The translations under genes and the position numbers were made by a program. Of a stretch of DNA of 64,000 nucleotides, positions 37,862 to 45,852 are shown one piece after another; the first letter of the stretch is position 1, and every line of letters starts with the position of its first letter. Source of the stretch: Cellulomonas sp. KH9. GTDB taxonomy: Bacteria > Actinomycetota > Actinomycetes > Actinomycetales > Cellulomonadaceae. Where the stretch lies: NCBI RefSeq assembly GCF_900114185.1, contig NZ_FOSE01000003.1, positions 310,001-374,000 of the forward strand. Reading direction: 5' to 3'. The notes beneath the pieces were generated by a model. It searched no databases, was not told the DNA's origin, and worked only from the letters and a program-made list of their open reading frames with translations.

Positions 37862-39045
37862 TCCGGGTCCTCGTGGCCCCCGACAAGTTCAAGGGCTCGT
37901 CGTCCGCCCTCGACGTGGCCGAGGCGGTGGCCGCCGGCGTGCGCCGCGTGCTGGGGGAGGCCACGGCCGACGGCCGGCCGGGCTGCGAGGTGGTGTGCCT
38001 GCCGATGGCCGACGGCGGGGAGGGGACCGCCGGGTGCTTCGTGGCCGCCGGGTTCACCGCCCGGCCGGCGACCGTCACCGGCCCGCTGGGGGAGCCCGTC
38101 GACGGGCCCTACTACCGCCGGGGCCGCGCGGCGTTCGTCGAGCTGGCCGACGCCGCCGGCATGACGCTGTGCGGGCCGGGGCTGCGCCCGCTCGACGCCA
38201 CGACGGCCGGGGTCGGCGAGCTGGTGCGGGCGGCGGTCCGCGACGGCGCCGACCACGTCTACGTCGGGCTCGGCGGCAGCGCGTCGACCGACGGCGGCGT
38301 CGGGCTCCTCGCGGCGCTCGGCGGCCGGTTCCTCGACGCCGGGGGCCGCGACCTGCGGCCGGGCGGGGGGCACCTCGAGGACCTGTGCACGGTGGACCTG
38401 GCGGACGTGTGGCGGTCGACCGACGGGGTCGCCGTCACCCTGGTGGCCGACGTCGACGCCCCGCTGCTCGGCCCGGCCGGCGCCGCGCACGTCTTCGCGG
38501 CGCAGAAGGGGGCGACCCCGCAGGACGTCGACCGGCTCGAGCGCGGGCTGGCGCGGCTGGTGGACGTCGCCGCCGCGACGTACGGGCCCGGGTACCGCGA
38601 GATCGCCGACCGGCCCGGGGCCGGCGCCGCCGGCGGCGCGGGCTACGCCCTGCTGGCGGCCCTCGGTGCGGAGTACCGCAGCGGGATCGAGGTGGTCAAG
38701 GAGCTCGTGGGCTTCGACGCCTACGCCCGCAGCGCCGACGTCCTCGTCACCGGGGAGGGGCGCGTCGACGAGCAGACGCTGCGCGGCAAGGTCGTGGCGG
38801 GGGTGGCGCAGACCGCGCGCACGCTCGACAAGCGCCTGCTGGTCGTCTCGGGGCGGTGCGACCTGCCCGCCGCCGCCCTGCAGGGGCTGGGCGTCGAGGG
38901 CGCCGTGTCGCTCCTGGAGCTCGAGCCCGACGTGCGCAGGTGCATGACCGACGCGGCCGTCCTGCTGGAGCGGGCCGGGGCGCTGCTGGCGGAGCGGCAC
39001 CTGCGCGGCGCGTCCCTGCAGCGGGGGGTGGGCGTCGCCGGGTGA
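37858..39045 (+). CDS. Glycerate kinase (GlxK/GarK type)
   Basis: A 395-residue kinase that phosphorylates D-glycerate to 2- or 3-phosphoglycerate. Hallmarks are VLVAPDKFKGSSSALDVAEA at the start, PMADGGEGT, YVGLGGSASTDGGVGLLAALG, and VLVTGEGRVDEQTLRGKVV near the end. Start GTG overlaps the GntR stop (GTGA). In bacteria this enzyme completes the glycerate route from glyoxylate, the carbon product of allantoin/ureide breakdown. Being in an operon with a transporter inside a urea cluster it hints at ureide use, but no other glyoxylate gene is present, so this is inference. Confidence 0.92.
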   Translation: MIRVLVAPDKFKGSSSALDVAEAVAAGVRRVLGEATADGRPGCEVVCLPMADGGEGTAGCFVAAGFTARPATVTGPLGEPVDGPYYRRGRAAFVELADAAGMTLCGPGLRPLDATTAGVGELVRAAVRDGADHVYVGLGGSASTDGGVGLLAALGGRFLDAGGRDLRPGGGHLEDLCTVDLADVWRSTDGVAVTLVADVDAPLLGPAGAAHVFAAQKGATPQDVDRLERGLARLVDVAAATYGPGYREIADRPGAGAAGGAGYALLAALGAEYRSGIEVVKELVGFDAYARSADVLVTGEGRVDEQTLRGKVVAGVAQTARTLDKRLLVVSGRCDLPAAALQGLGVEGAVSLLELEPDVRRCMTDAAVLLERAGALLAERHLRGASLQRGVGVAG

Positions 39046-39061
39046 CCCGGTGCGTGACCTG

Positions 39062-39097
39062 ACGAAGGCGGTGGACCCGACGGTCCACCGCCTTCGT
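39062..39097 (+). terminator. Strong terminator after the peptide-transporter operon
   Basis: ACGAAGGCGGTGGACC and GGTCCACCGCCTTCGT form a perfect 16-bp stem with a 4-base loop (CGAC), 17 bases after the glycerate kinase stop. It insulates this operon from urtA. Confidence 0.85.
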
Positions 39098-39108
39098 GCT
39101 GTCCGGAG

Positions 39109-39125
39109 CGAAACCCGATGTTTAC
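39109..39125. promoter_or_regulatory. CGAAAC-N5-GTTTAC inverted repeat, upstream of urtA
   Basis: CGAAAC (39109-39114), five bases, GTTTAC (39120-39125). The half-sites and spacing are identical to those at 30216-30232 before ureA. Another GAAAC occurs at 39144-39148. TAGCGT at 39159-39164 is a possible -10 box downstream. Confidence 0.45.
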
Positions 39126-39186
39126 CGAACGCAGGCGATCCGCGAAACACGGCATCCCTAGCGTCCTCGGCCATGGGCACCGGCCT

Positions 39187-39192
39187 GTATAC
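39187..39192. promoter_or_regulatory. GTATAC box 2, upstream of urtA
   Basis: GTATAC within CTGTATACGC, 89 bases before the urtA TTG and just downstream of the likely promoter (TAGCGT at 39159), where a bound repressor would block elongation. It matches the core of the boxes at 30207 and 45806. Confidence 0.45.
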
Positions 39193-39280
39193 GCCGCGGG
39201 ACACAGCGCGGTGGCACGCGGTGGGTCGGCGCCCGGGCCCGGCATCGCCCGTCAGCTCGTCCTGATCGAAAGGCATCCCG

Positions 39281-40567
39281 TTGACCACTCACCCCCTCCC
39301 CTCGCGGACGACCCGGAAGCGCGCGCTCGCCGTCTCCGCGGCCGCGCTCGCGGCCGCCCTGACGCTCTCGGCCTGCGGCGGCGCCCGCACCGCGGACGCC
39401 GCCGACGGCTCGCCGTCCGCGTCCGGTGGCTCCTCCTGCGTCGACACGTCCGGCGACACCGTCAAGATCGGGTTCCTCAACTCCCTGTCCGGGACCATGG
39501 CCATCTCCGAGCAGACGGTCCGCGACTCCCTCGACCTCGCCGCGGAGGAGATCAACGCGGCCGGTGGCGTGCTCGGCAAGCAGCTCGAGATCGTCGCCGA
39601 GGACGGCGCGTCCGAGCCCACCGTCTTCGCCGAGAAGGCCGAGAAGCTCATCTCGTCCGACTGCGTCGCCGCGGTCTTCGGCGGCTGGACGTCCTCGTCG
39701 CGCAAGGCGATGCTGCCGGTCTTCGAGTCGAGGAACTCGCTGCTGTTCTACCCGGTCCAGTACGAGGGCCTCGAGGCGTCGTCGAACATCTTCTACACGG
39801 GCGCCACGACGAACCAGCAGATCATCCCCGGCATGGACTACCTGGCCGAGCAGGGCAAGAAGAAGGTCTTCCTCGTCGGCTCGGACTACGTCTTCCCGCG
39901 CACGGCGAACAAGATCATCAACGCCTACGCCGAGGCCAACGGCATCGAGATCGTCGGCGAGGAGTACGCGCCGCTCGGCCACACCGACTTCGCGACGATC
40001 GTCAACAAGCTGAAGGCGTCCGGGGCGGACGCCGTGTTCAACACGCTCAACGGTGACTCCAACGTCGCGTTCTTCAAGGAGTACAAGAACGTCGGCCTGA
40101 CCGCGGACGCCGTCCCGGTCGTCTCGGTGTCGATCGCCGAGGAGGAGGTCGGCGGGATCGGCGTCGACAACATCGTCGGCCAGCTCACCGCCTGGAACTA
40201 CTACCAGACGGTCGAGTCGCCCACGAACGAGACGTTCGTCGCCGCGTTCAAGGAGAAGTACGGCGAGGACCGCCCCACCTCCGACCCGATGGAGGCCGCG
40301 TACACCTCGCTGTACCTGTGGAAGGGCATGGTCGAGAAGGCCGAGTCCTTCGAGGTCGCGGACATCCAGGACGCGGCCGACGGCGTCACCTTCGACGCCC
40401 CCGAGGGCACCGTCACCGTGAACGGCGACAACCACCACATCGCCAAGACGGCGTACATCGGCAAGATCGACGCCGACGGCCTCATCTACCCGGTGTGGGA
40501 GTCCGACGGCCCGATCGAGCCGGACCCGTTCCTCGAGGGCTACGAGTGGGCCGAGGGCCTGTCCTGA
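39281..40567 (+). CDS. urtA: Urea ABC transporter substrate-binding lipoprotein UrtA
   Basis: A 428-residue binding protein. The signal peptide ends in the lipobox LTLSAC. The mature part is UrtA-like: [28 protein letters not shown]-like [49 protein letters not shown] and [20 protein letters not shown]. The WTSSSRKA and YPVQYEG blocks distinguish urea-binding proteins from branched-chain amino acid ones. The start is TTG with GAAAGG about 7 bases upstream. It is first in urtABCDE and is separated from urtB by a hairpin that may raise its relative abundance. Confidence 0.94.
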   Translation: MTTHPLPSRTTRKRALAVSAAALAAALTLSACGGARTADAADGSPSASGGSSCVDTSGDTVKIGFLNSLSGTMAISEQTVRDSLDLAAEEINAAGGVLGKQLEIVAEDGASEPTVFAEKAEKLISSDCVAAVFGGWTSSSRKAMLPVFESRNSLLFYPVQYEGLEASSNIFYTGATTNQQIIPGMDYLAEQGKKKVFLVGSDYVFPRTANKIINAYAEANGIEIVGEEYAPLGHTDFATIVNKLKASGADAVFNTLNGDSNVAFFKEYKNVGLTADAVPVVSVSIAEEEVGGIGVDNIVGQLTAWNYYQTVESPTNETFVAAFKEKYGEDRPTSDPMEAAYTSLYLWKGMVEKAESFEVADIQDAADGVTFDAPEGTVTVNGDNHHIAKTAYIGKIDADGLIYPVWESDGPIEPDPFLEGYEWAEGLS

Positions 40568-40601
40568 TCCCCGTCCCGCGCACCAGGACGCACCCCTGAG
40601 C

Positions 40602-40641
40602 GGTGGCCCGGTCCGAGCCGTACGGTCCGGACCGGGCCACC
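40602..40641 (+). terminator. Intra-operon stem-loop between urtA and urtB
   Basis: GGTGGCCCGGTCCG and CGGACCGGGCCACC form a perfect 14-bp stem with a 12-base loop. It begins 34 bases after urtA and ends 40 bases before urtB. It could be a partial terminator or a 3' stabiliser that makes the binding protein more abundant than the membrane parts. Confidence 0.7.
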
Positions 40642-40681
40642 CGCCGGGGACGTCGACCACCCCCACGGAAGGCGGCGCCGC

Positions 40682-41566
40682 ATGGACGCCCTGTTCTCCC
40701 AGCTCTTCGCGGGCCTGAGCCTCGGCTCGGTGCTGCTGCTCGCGGCGCTCGGCCTGGCCCTGACGTTCGGTCAGATGGGCGTCATCAACATGGCGCACGG
40801 CGAGTTCATGATGGCCGGCGCCTACACGGCGTTCGTCCTGCAGGCGTTCATCCCCGACGCGGGGGTCTCGCTGCTCGTGGCCCTGCCCGTCGGGTTCGTC
40901 GTCGGCGGCCTGCTGGGCCTGCTGCTGGAGGTCACGCTGATCTCCCGGATGTACCGCCGACCACTGGACACGCTGCTGGTCACCTTCGGTGTCGCACTGG
41001 TGCTGCAGCAGTTGGCGCGCGACGTCTTCGGCGCCCCCAACGTGGACGTGCGCGCCCCGGCGTGGCTGTCCGGCGCGGTGCCGGTCCTCGGCATGAACCT
41101 GCCGAAGACCCGCCTGTTCATCCTCGCGCTGGCGATCGCCTGCGTCGTCGCGCTCTCGCTGGTGCTGAAGACGACGTCGCTGGGCCGGCGCATCCGCGCC
41201 ACCGTGCAGAACCGCGACCTGGCCGAGACGTCGGGCGTCTCGACGCGCGCCACCGACCGGCTCACCTTCTTCGTCGGCTCCGGCGTCGCCGGGGTCGCGG
41301 GCGTCGCGCTGACCCTGCTCGGGTCGATCGGCCCGACGCTGGGCACCAACTACATCGTCGACGCCTTCCTCGTGGTCGTCGTCGGCGGGATCGGGCAGCT
41401 CAAGGGGGCCGTCATCGCGGCGTTCTCGCTGGGCATCCTGCAGGCCACGTTCGAGTACTCGACGACCGCGAGCCTGGCCAAGGTGCTGCTGTTCGTCGTC
41501 ATCGTCGCCTTCCTGCAGGTCCGGCCGCAGGGCCTGGTCTCGGTCCGGACGAGGAGCCTCGCGTGA
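40682..41566 (+). CDS. urtB: Urea ABC transporter permease UrtB
   Basis: A 294-residue LivH-type permease with about eight hydrophobic segments. Family segments are LSLGSVLLLAALGLALTFGQ, MGVINMAHGEFMMAGAYTA and, in the cytoplasmic loop, TSLGRRIRATVQNRDLAETSGV. The pore half pairs with UrtC. GGAAGG lies about 10 bases before the ATG. The stop overlaps the urtC start (GTGA). Confidence 0.94.
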   Translation: MDALFSQLFAGLSLGSVLLLAALGLALTFGQMGVINMAHGEFMMAGAYTAFVLQAFIPDAGVSLLVALPVGFVVGGLLGLLLEVTLISRMYRRPLDTLLVTFGVALVLQQLARDVFGAPNVDVRAPAWLSGAVPVLGMNLPKTRLFILALAIACVVALSLVLKTTSLGRRIRATVQNRDLAETSGVSTRATDRLTFFVGSGVAGVAGVALTLLGSIGPTLGTNYIVDAFLVVVVGGIGQLKGAVIAAFSLGILQATFEYSTTASLAKVLLFVVIVAFLQVRPQGLVSVRTRSLA

Positions 41567-42762
41567 GCGCCCCGGGGACGACGTCCGCCCCGGCCGCCCT
41601 GTGGCGGCGGCCCGCCGTGCGCGTGTGGATCGGCGTCGCCGTCGCCGCGGTCGTCCTGTTCGGGCTGGCCCCCGCGGTCCTCTCGGACTTCCGGCTCAAC
41701 CTGCTGGCCAAGTTCCTGTGCCTGGCGATGGTCGCGGTCGGCATCGGCCTGGCGTGGGGGCGCGGCGGCATGCTCGTGCTCGGCCAGGGCGTGTTCTTCG
41801 GCATCGGCGGCTACCTCATGGCGATGCACATGAAGCTGTCGGACGCGGGCCCGGGCGGTGTCCCGGACTTCATGCTCCTGTACGGCGACGGTGTCGTGCC
41901 CGGGTGGTGGGAGCCGTTCCGCAGTCCGCTGGTCACCGTCCTGGCGATCCTCGTGCTGCCGGCCGGCACCGCGGCGCTGCTCGGCCTGGCCGTGTTCCGC
42001 CGGCGGGTGCGCGGCGCGTACTTCGCGATCCTGTCCCAGGCGCTCGCGGCCGCCTTCGCGATCCTGCTGGTCGGTCAGCAGAAGGTCACCGGCGGCACCA
42101 ACGGGCTCAACGGCTTCCGGTCGTTCTTCGGCTACGACCTGGCCGACCCGGTCAACAAGCGGATGCTCTACTTCATCGCCGCGGGCGTGCTCATCGCCAT
42201 GGTCGTCGTCGTGCGGCTGCTCATGGTGTCCCGCTACGGCGAGCTGCTCGTCGCGGTGCGCGACCAGGAGAACCGCGTCCGGTTCCTCGGCTACGACCCG
42301 GCGAACGTGAAGGTCGTCGCCTACGCGATCGCCGCGTGCTTCGCCGGGATCGGCGGGGCGCTGTTCGCGCCGGTCGTCGGCATCATCTCGCCGGCCGACG
42401 TGGGCGTGATCCCCTCCATCGGCTTCCTCGTCGGCGTGGCGATCGGCGGCCGGGCCACCCTGCTGGGCCCCGTGCTCGGCGCGGTCGCGGTGTCCTGGGC
42501 CGAGACGGGCCTGTCCGAGCAGTTCCCGTCGTTCTGGACCTACTTCCAGGGTGCGCTGTTCATCCTCGTCGTCGCCTTCCTGCCGCAGGGCTTCGCGTCC
42601 CTGGGCGGGCTGTGGCGTCGGCGCCGAGCTGCCGGCGCCGCCCCCGGTGAGCCGCCGACGGACCCCGGACCGACCGGCACCGCGCCCGGCCACGCGACCG
42701 CGGACGACGGCGCCGGCACGACGACGACCGACGACGCCCGCACCGCAGGGAGGACCGCATGA
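41563..42762 (+). CDS. urtC: Urea ABC transporter permease UrtC
   Basis: A 399-residue LivM-type permease. Segments include LLAKFLCLAMVAVGIGLAWG, GQGVFFGIGGYLMAMHMKLS, the urea-type KVTGGTNGLNGF, YGELLVAVRDQENRVRFLGY and FPSFWTYFQGALFILVVAFL. The C-terminal 45 residues are Thr/Asp/Ala/Pro-rich and probably disordered. The start is the GTG overlapping urtB; the stop overlaps urtD (ATGA). Confidence 0.94.
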   Translation: MSAPGTTSAPAALWRRPAVRVWIGVAVAAVVLFGLAPAVLSDFRLNLLAKFLCLAMVAVGIGLAWGRGGMLVLGQGVFFGIGGYLMAMHMKLSDAGPGGVPDFMLLYGDGVVPGWWEPFRSPLVTVLAILVLPAGTAALLGLAVFRRRVRGAYFAILSQALAAAFAILLVGQQKVTGGTNGLNGFRSFFGYDLADPVNKRMLYFIAAGVLIAMVVVVRLLMVSRYGELLVAVRDQENRVRFLGYDPANVKVVAYAIAACFAGIGGALFAPVVGIISPADVGVIPSIGFLVGVAIGGRATLLGPVLGAVAVSWAETGLSEQFPSFWTYFQGALFILVVAFLPQGFASLGGLWRRRRAAGAAPGEPPTDPGPTGTAPGHATADDGAGTTTTDDARTAGRTA

Positions 42763-43658
42763 CCCCGCACCCCGAGAGCGTCGAGCCGGTCGTGCCCGAC
42801 GACGCCGGGGGCCTGGACCCCGAGGCCCTCGAGCAGGTCATCGCCGCACCCGGCGAGCGGTTCCGGCACGACTACCTGGAGATCCGCGACCTGCGCGTGG
42901 TGTTCGACGGGTTCGTGGCCGTCGACGGCGTGGACCTCACGGTCACCCGCGGCGACCTGCGGTTCCTCATCGGCCCCAACGGCGCCGGCAAGACGACGAT
43001 CGTCGACGCGATCACCGGGCTCGCCCCCGCCACCGGGTCCGTGCAGTTCGGCCGTGTCGACCTGCTGGGCAAGCCGTCGCACCGGATCGTGCGCGCCGGC
43101 GTCGGGCGCACCTTCCAGACCGCGAGCGTCTTCGACGAGCTCACGGTGCTGCAGAACCTCGACATCGCCGCGGGCGCGGGGCGCGGACCCGTGACGATGC
43201 TGCGCCGCCGGCGCGGGGTCCCGCCGGAGGTCGAGGCGGCGCTGGAGACGGTCGGTCTGACGAAGGTCCGGGACCTGCCGGCGGGCATCCTCGCGCACGG
43301 GCAGAAGCAGTGGCTCGAGATCGGGATGCTCCTGGTCCAGGACGCCCGCCTGCTGCTGCTCGACGAGCCGGTGGCCGGCATGAGCCAGGCCGAGCGCGAG
43401 GAGACCGGTCTGCTGCTGCAGCGCATCGGCGAGCAGCGCACGGTCGTCGTCGTCGAGCACGACATGGAGTTCCTGCGGGCCTTCGCCGCCTCGGTCACCG
43501 TGCTGCACCAGGGCAGGGTCCTGTCCGAGGGCACGGTCGCGGAGGTGCAGGCCGACCCCCGCGTCGTCGAGGTCTACCTGGGGTCGGGCACGCACGGCCG
43601 AGGGCGGGGGACGACCGCCGCGGCGGCCGCACCCGCCGCGAGCACGGAGGTGGAGTGA
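42759..43658 (+). CDS. urtD: Urea ABC transporter ATPase UrtD
   Basis: A 299-residue LivG-type ATPase. Walker A is GPNGAGKTTIVDAITG, the UrtD-type block is VGRTFQTASVFDELTVLQNL, Walker B is LLLLDEPVAGMS and the H-loop is VVVVEHDMEF. The signature region reads LAHGQKQWLEIGMLL, the GQKQWLEIGM form that is usual in UrtD rather than LSGGQ. About 40 extra residues precede the domain and about 20 Ala/Arg-rich residues follow it. One-base overlap (TGATG) with urtE. Confidence 0.94.
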   Translation: MTPHPESVEPVVPDDAGGLDPEALEQVIAAPGERFRHDYLEIRDLRVVFDGFVAVDGVDLTVTRGDLRFLIGPNGAGKTTIVDAITGLAPATGSVQFGRVDLLGKPSHRIVRAGVGRTFQTASVFDELTVLQNLDIAAGAGRGPVTMLRRRRGVPPEVEAALETVGLTKVRDLPAGILAHGQKQWLEIGMLLVQDARLLLLDEPVAGMSQAEREETGLLLQRIGEQRTVVVVEHDMEFLRAFAASVTVLHQGRVLSEGTVAEVQADPRVVEVYLGSGTHGRGRGTTAAAAAPAASTEVE

Positions 43659-44350
43659 TGCTGGAGCTGCGCGGGCTGCACGTGGGGTACGGCCGCACGG
43701 CCGTCGTCCACGGCGTCGACATCGAGGTCCCGGACGGCGCCGTCGTGGCCGTGATGGGGCACAACGGCGCGGGCAAGACGACGCTCCTGCGGGCGGCGGT
43801 CGGGCTGCTGCCCGCCCGCTCCGGCACGGTCCTGCTCGGCGGTGAGGACGTCACGCGCACGCGGCCGCACCAGCGCGTGCGCGCCGGTCTGGCGTACGTG
43901 CCGCAGGGCCAGCAGTCGTTCGGGCAGCTCACGGCGCGGGAGAACCTGCAGCTCGTCGCCGACGTCGCCGGGTCGCAGGGGGCGCGCCGGCTCGACGAGG
44001 CGCTCGACCTGTTCCCCGCCCTGCGGGGGCTGCTCACGCGCCGCGCGGGTCTGCTGTCCGGCGGTCAGCGCCAGCAGCTCGCGATCGCCCGGGCCCTCAT
44101 CACAGGCCCGCGGCTGATCGTCCTCGACGAGCCGACCGAGGGGATCCAGCCGTCGGTCGTCGCCGAGATCGAGGACGCGATCGTGCAGCTCGCATCGGGC
44201 GGGCTGTCGGTGCTCCTGGTCGAGCAGCACGTCGGGTTCGCCCTCGCCGCGTCGTCGCACTACTACGTGCTGGAGTCCGGGCGGGTCACCGCGCACGGCG
44301 CCGGCGGCGTGGCGCAGGAGGGCGACGTGCGTGCCGCGATGGCGATCTGA
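43658..44350 (+). CDS. urtE: Urea ABC transporter ATPase UrtE
   Basis: A 230-residue LivF-type ATPase. Walker A is GHNGAGKTTLLRA, the signature is LSGGQRQQLAIARAL, Walker B is LIVLDEPTEGIQPSVV and the H-loop is LLVEQHVGFA. LAYVPQGQQSFGQLTARENL is typical of UrtE. It completes the five-gene urea importer. The next gene, a GntR regulator, starts about 80 bases downstream in the same direction. Confidence 0.94.
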   Translation: MLELRGLHVGYGRTAVVHGVDIEVPDGAVVAVMGHNGAGKTTLLRAAVGLLPARSGTVLLGGEDVTRTRPHQRVRAGLAYVPQGQQSFGQLTARENLQLVADVAGSQGARRLDEALDLFPALRGLLTRRAGLLSGGQRQQLAIARALITGPRLIVLDEPTEGIQPSVVAEIEDAIVQLASGGLSVLLVEQHVGFALAASSHYYVLESGRVTAHGAGGVAQEGDVRAAMAI

Positions 44351-44428
44351 GCGCGACCGGCCCGGGGCGGACCGCGGGAGCACGGCCGAGCGGCGTCGCC
44401 GCCGGCCACGAGTCAGGGGGTGGGAGTG

Positions 44429-45136
44429 ATGGGCGCGTCCACGGGTCCGTCGGCGGGCGCGGCCGCGAGCGGCTCGCTGCGGGAGCACGTCTACCAGCGG
44501 CTGCGCGACGAGATCCTCAACGGCAGGGTCTCACCGCGGGAGCGGCTCACCGAGCCCAAGCTGTCCCGGGCGTTCGAGGTGTCCCGCACCCCGGTGCGGG
44601 AGGCGCTGTCGCGCCTGCTGTCCGACGGCCTGGTCGAGCGCACCGACTTCGGCTACGCGGTGGTCGTGCCGTCGCTCGCGTCGCTGCGGGACCTGTACGA
44701 GCTGCGGATCACCCTGGAGCTGCGGGGGATCGCCCGGGCCATCGAGAACCCGCAGGTGCGCCACGACCGGGCGGTGCTGGGCGCCGAGCTCGCGCGGTGG
44801 CAGGAGCTGCGGGACGTCGTGCCCGACCCCGACCCGAGCTTCGTGGTGCTCGACGAGGGCTTCCACCGGGCGCTGTCGCAGGCGTCCGGCAACGCGCAGC
44901 TCACGGACGCGCTGGTCACGGTGAACCAGAAGATCCGTGCCGTGCGGATGCACGACTTCGTCGAGGACGAACGGGTCACCGCGACCATCGAGGAGCACCT
45001 GGAGATCCTCGACCTCGTGCTCGCGGAGCGGCTGGCCGAGGCGCTCACGGCACTGCACCGGCACGTGGGGGAGTCGCTGGAGGTCGTCATGGAGCGCGCC
45101 TCGCACGCGATGGCGCGCATGGCGCTCACGGGCTGA
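44429..45136 (+). CDS. GntR-family regulator with FCD ligand domain (second copy)
   Basis: A 235-residue regulator. The winged helix (about 10-75) contains VYQRLRDEILNGRVSPRERL and SRTPVREALSRLLSDGLVER. The FCD domain (about 85-225) includes YELRITLELRGIARAIE, LDEGFHRALSQASGNAQL and IEEHLEILDLVLAERL with the expected metal-ligand His positions. It directly follows urtE and is the natural candidate regulator of the urea genes. It is not a close copy of the regulator at 37115-37861. ATG 44429 is preferred; GTG 44420 is in frame with a weaker ribosome site. Confidence 0.88.
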   Translation: MGASTGPSAGAAASGSLREHVYQRLRDEILNGRVSPRERLTEPKLSRAFEVSRTPVREALSRLLSDGLVERTDFGYAVVVPSLASLRDLYELRITLELRGIARAIENPQVRHDRAVLGAELARWQELRDVVPDPDPSFVVLDEGFHRALSQASGNAQLTDALVTVNQKIRAVRMHDFVEDERVTATIEEHLEILDLVLAERLAEALTALHRHVGESLEVVMERASHAMARMALTG

Positions 45137-45146
45137 GGCGCGCGCG

Positions 45147-45605
45147 TCAGGCGAGGACCACCGGACAGTCGTCCTCCCAGATCCGCGCCACGGTGTCGCG
45201 GGCCGGGGGGAGGTCGGGGAACGCCTGCGACCACATGTCCCCGATGTCGGCGCGGCCCTCGGTGCCGATCAGGTAGAACCCGAAGTTCACCACGTCGTAG
45301 CCCTTGACGTTCTCGCAGACCGCGCGCGCACCGTCCCGCACGACGGTCACGTCGAGCGGCACCTCGTCGGGCCACCTGACGGTCACCGTCATCGTGTTGG
45401 CGAAGCCGTCGAGGTGCGCGCCGACGTGCGTCTCGTCGGCGTCCGGCAGCGCCTCGGCCACGGCGTCCTTGACGACCGTGGTGATCGCGACGCCGTCCTC
45501 GTCGACCGGCGGCCCGAGAGCCTGGTCGCGCAGGGCGCTGCAACCGCCGAGCACGACGGTCAGCGTGAGGGTCGCGGCGAGTGCGGCCACGGTGCGTCGT
45601 GCCAT
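45147..45605 (-). CDS. Small secreted lipoprotein of unknown function
   Basis: A 152-residue protein. The signal segment MARRTVAALAATLTLTVVL is followed by the lipobox LGGC, so it should be exported and lipid-anchored. The mature part includes VVKDAVAEALPDADETHVGA, FANTMTVTVRWPDEVP and two cysteines (AVCENV and DDCPVVLA), which may form a disulfide. I recognise no family. It converges with the second GntR gene (10-base gap) and is divergent from the carboxylase gene. An upstream in-frame start at 45692 would put basic residues before the signal peptide and is unlikely. Confidence 0.65.
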   Translation of the reverse strand: MARRTVAALAATLTLTVVLGGCSALRDQALGPPVDEDGVAITTVVKDAVAEALPDADETHVGAHLDGFANTMTVTVRWPDEVPLDVTVVRDGARAVCENVKGYDVVNFGFYLIGTEGRADIGDMWSQAFPDLPPARDTVARIWEDDCPVVLA

Positions 45606-45769
45606 GGGTGCGGGGGTCCTTCGGGTCGGGTGGCGGGGTCGCCCAACGTAGACGGGAGCCGCACGCGGGTGCGCGAGGGACACCCGGCGCACGGGGTGAA
45701 ACCGGTCCTCGCGTCGGTCCCGCGCCCCCGCCCGGGCGTAACCCCCCGTTCACGCCCACGCGCCTCCGG

Positions 45770-45785
45770 GGAAACAGCGGTTTCC
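45770..45785. promoter_or_regulatory. Perfect palindrome GGAAAC-AGCG-GTTTCC before the carboxylase
   Basis: GGAAAC (45770-45775) and GTTTCC (45780-45785) are a perfect 6-bp inverted repeat with a 4-base spacer, 68 bases before the carboxylase GTG. It resembles the GAAAC-N5-GTTTAC repeats before ureA and urtA but with one base less in the spacer. Confidence 0.4.
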
Positions 45786-45803
45786 TACGGTCCGGATACC
45801 GGC

Positions 45804-45816
45804 ACGTATACAGCCG
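45804..45816. promoter_or_regulatory. GTATAC box 3, upstream of the urea-type carboxylase
   Basis: ACGTATACAGCCG, identical over 13 bases to 30205-30217 before ureA, 37 bases before the GTG at 45853. TACGGT at 45786-45791 is a possible -10 box, which would place this element at or just after the transcription start. Confidence 0.5.
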
Positions 45817-45852
45817 GCGCGTGGACACCTGGCCGCCGACCCGAAGGACACC

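Noticed and set aside
43290-43330. Degenerate ABC signature in UrtD (AHGQKQWLEIGM)
   Set aside because: This form is the usual one in UrtD proteins and is not a defect.
45700-45852. Guanidine (ykkC-type) riboswitch before the carboxylase
   Set aside because: I looked for the conserved guanidine-I and mini-ykkC sequence blocks and hairpins and could not find a convincing match; only the palindromes reported are supported.
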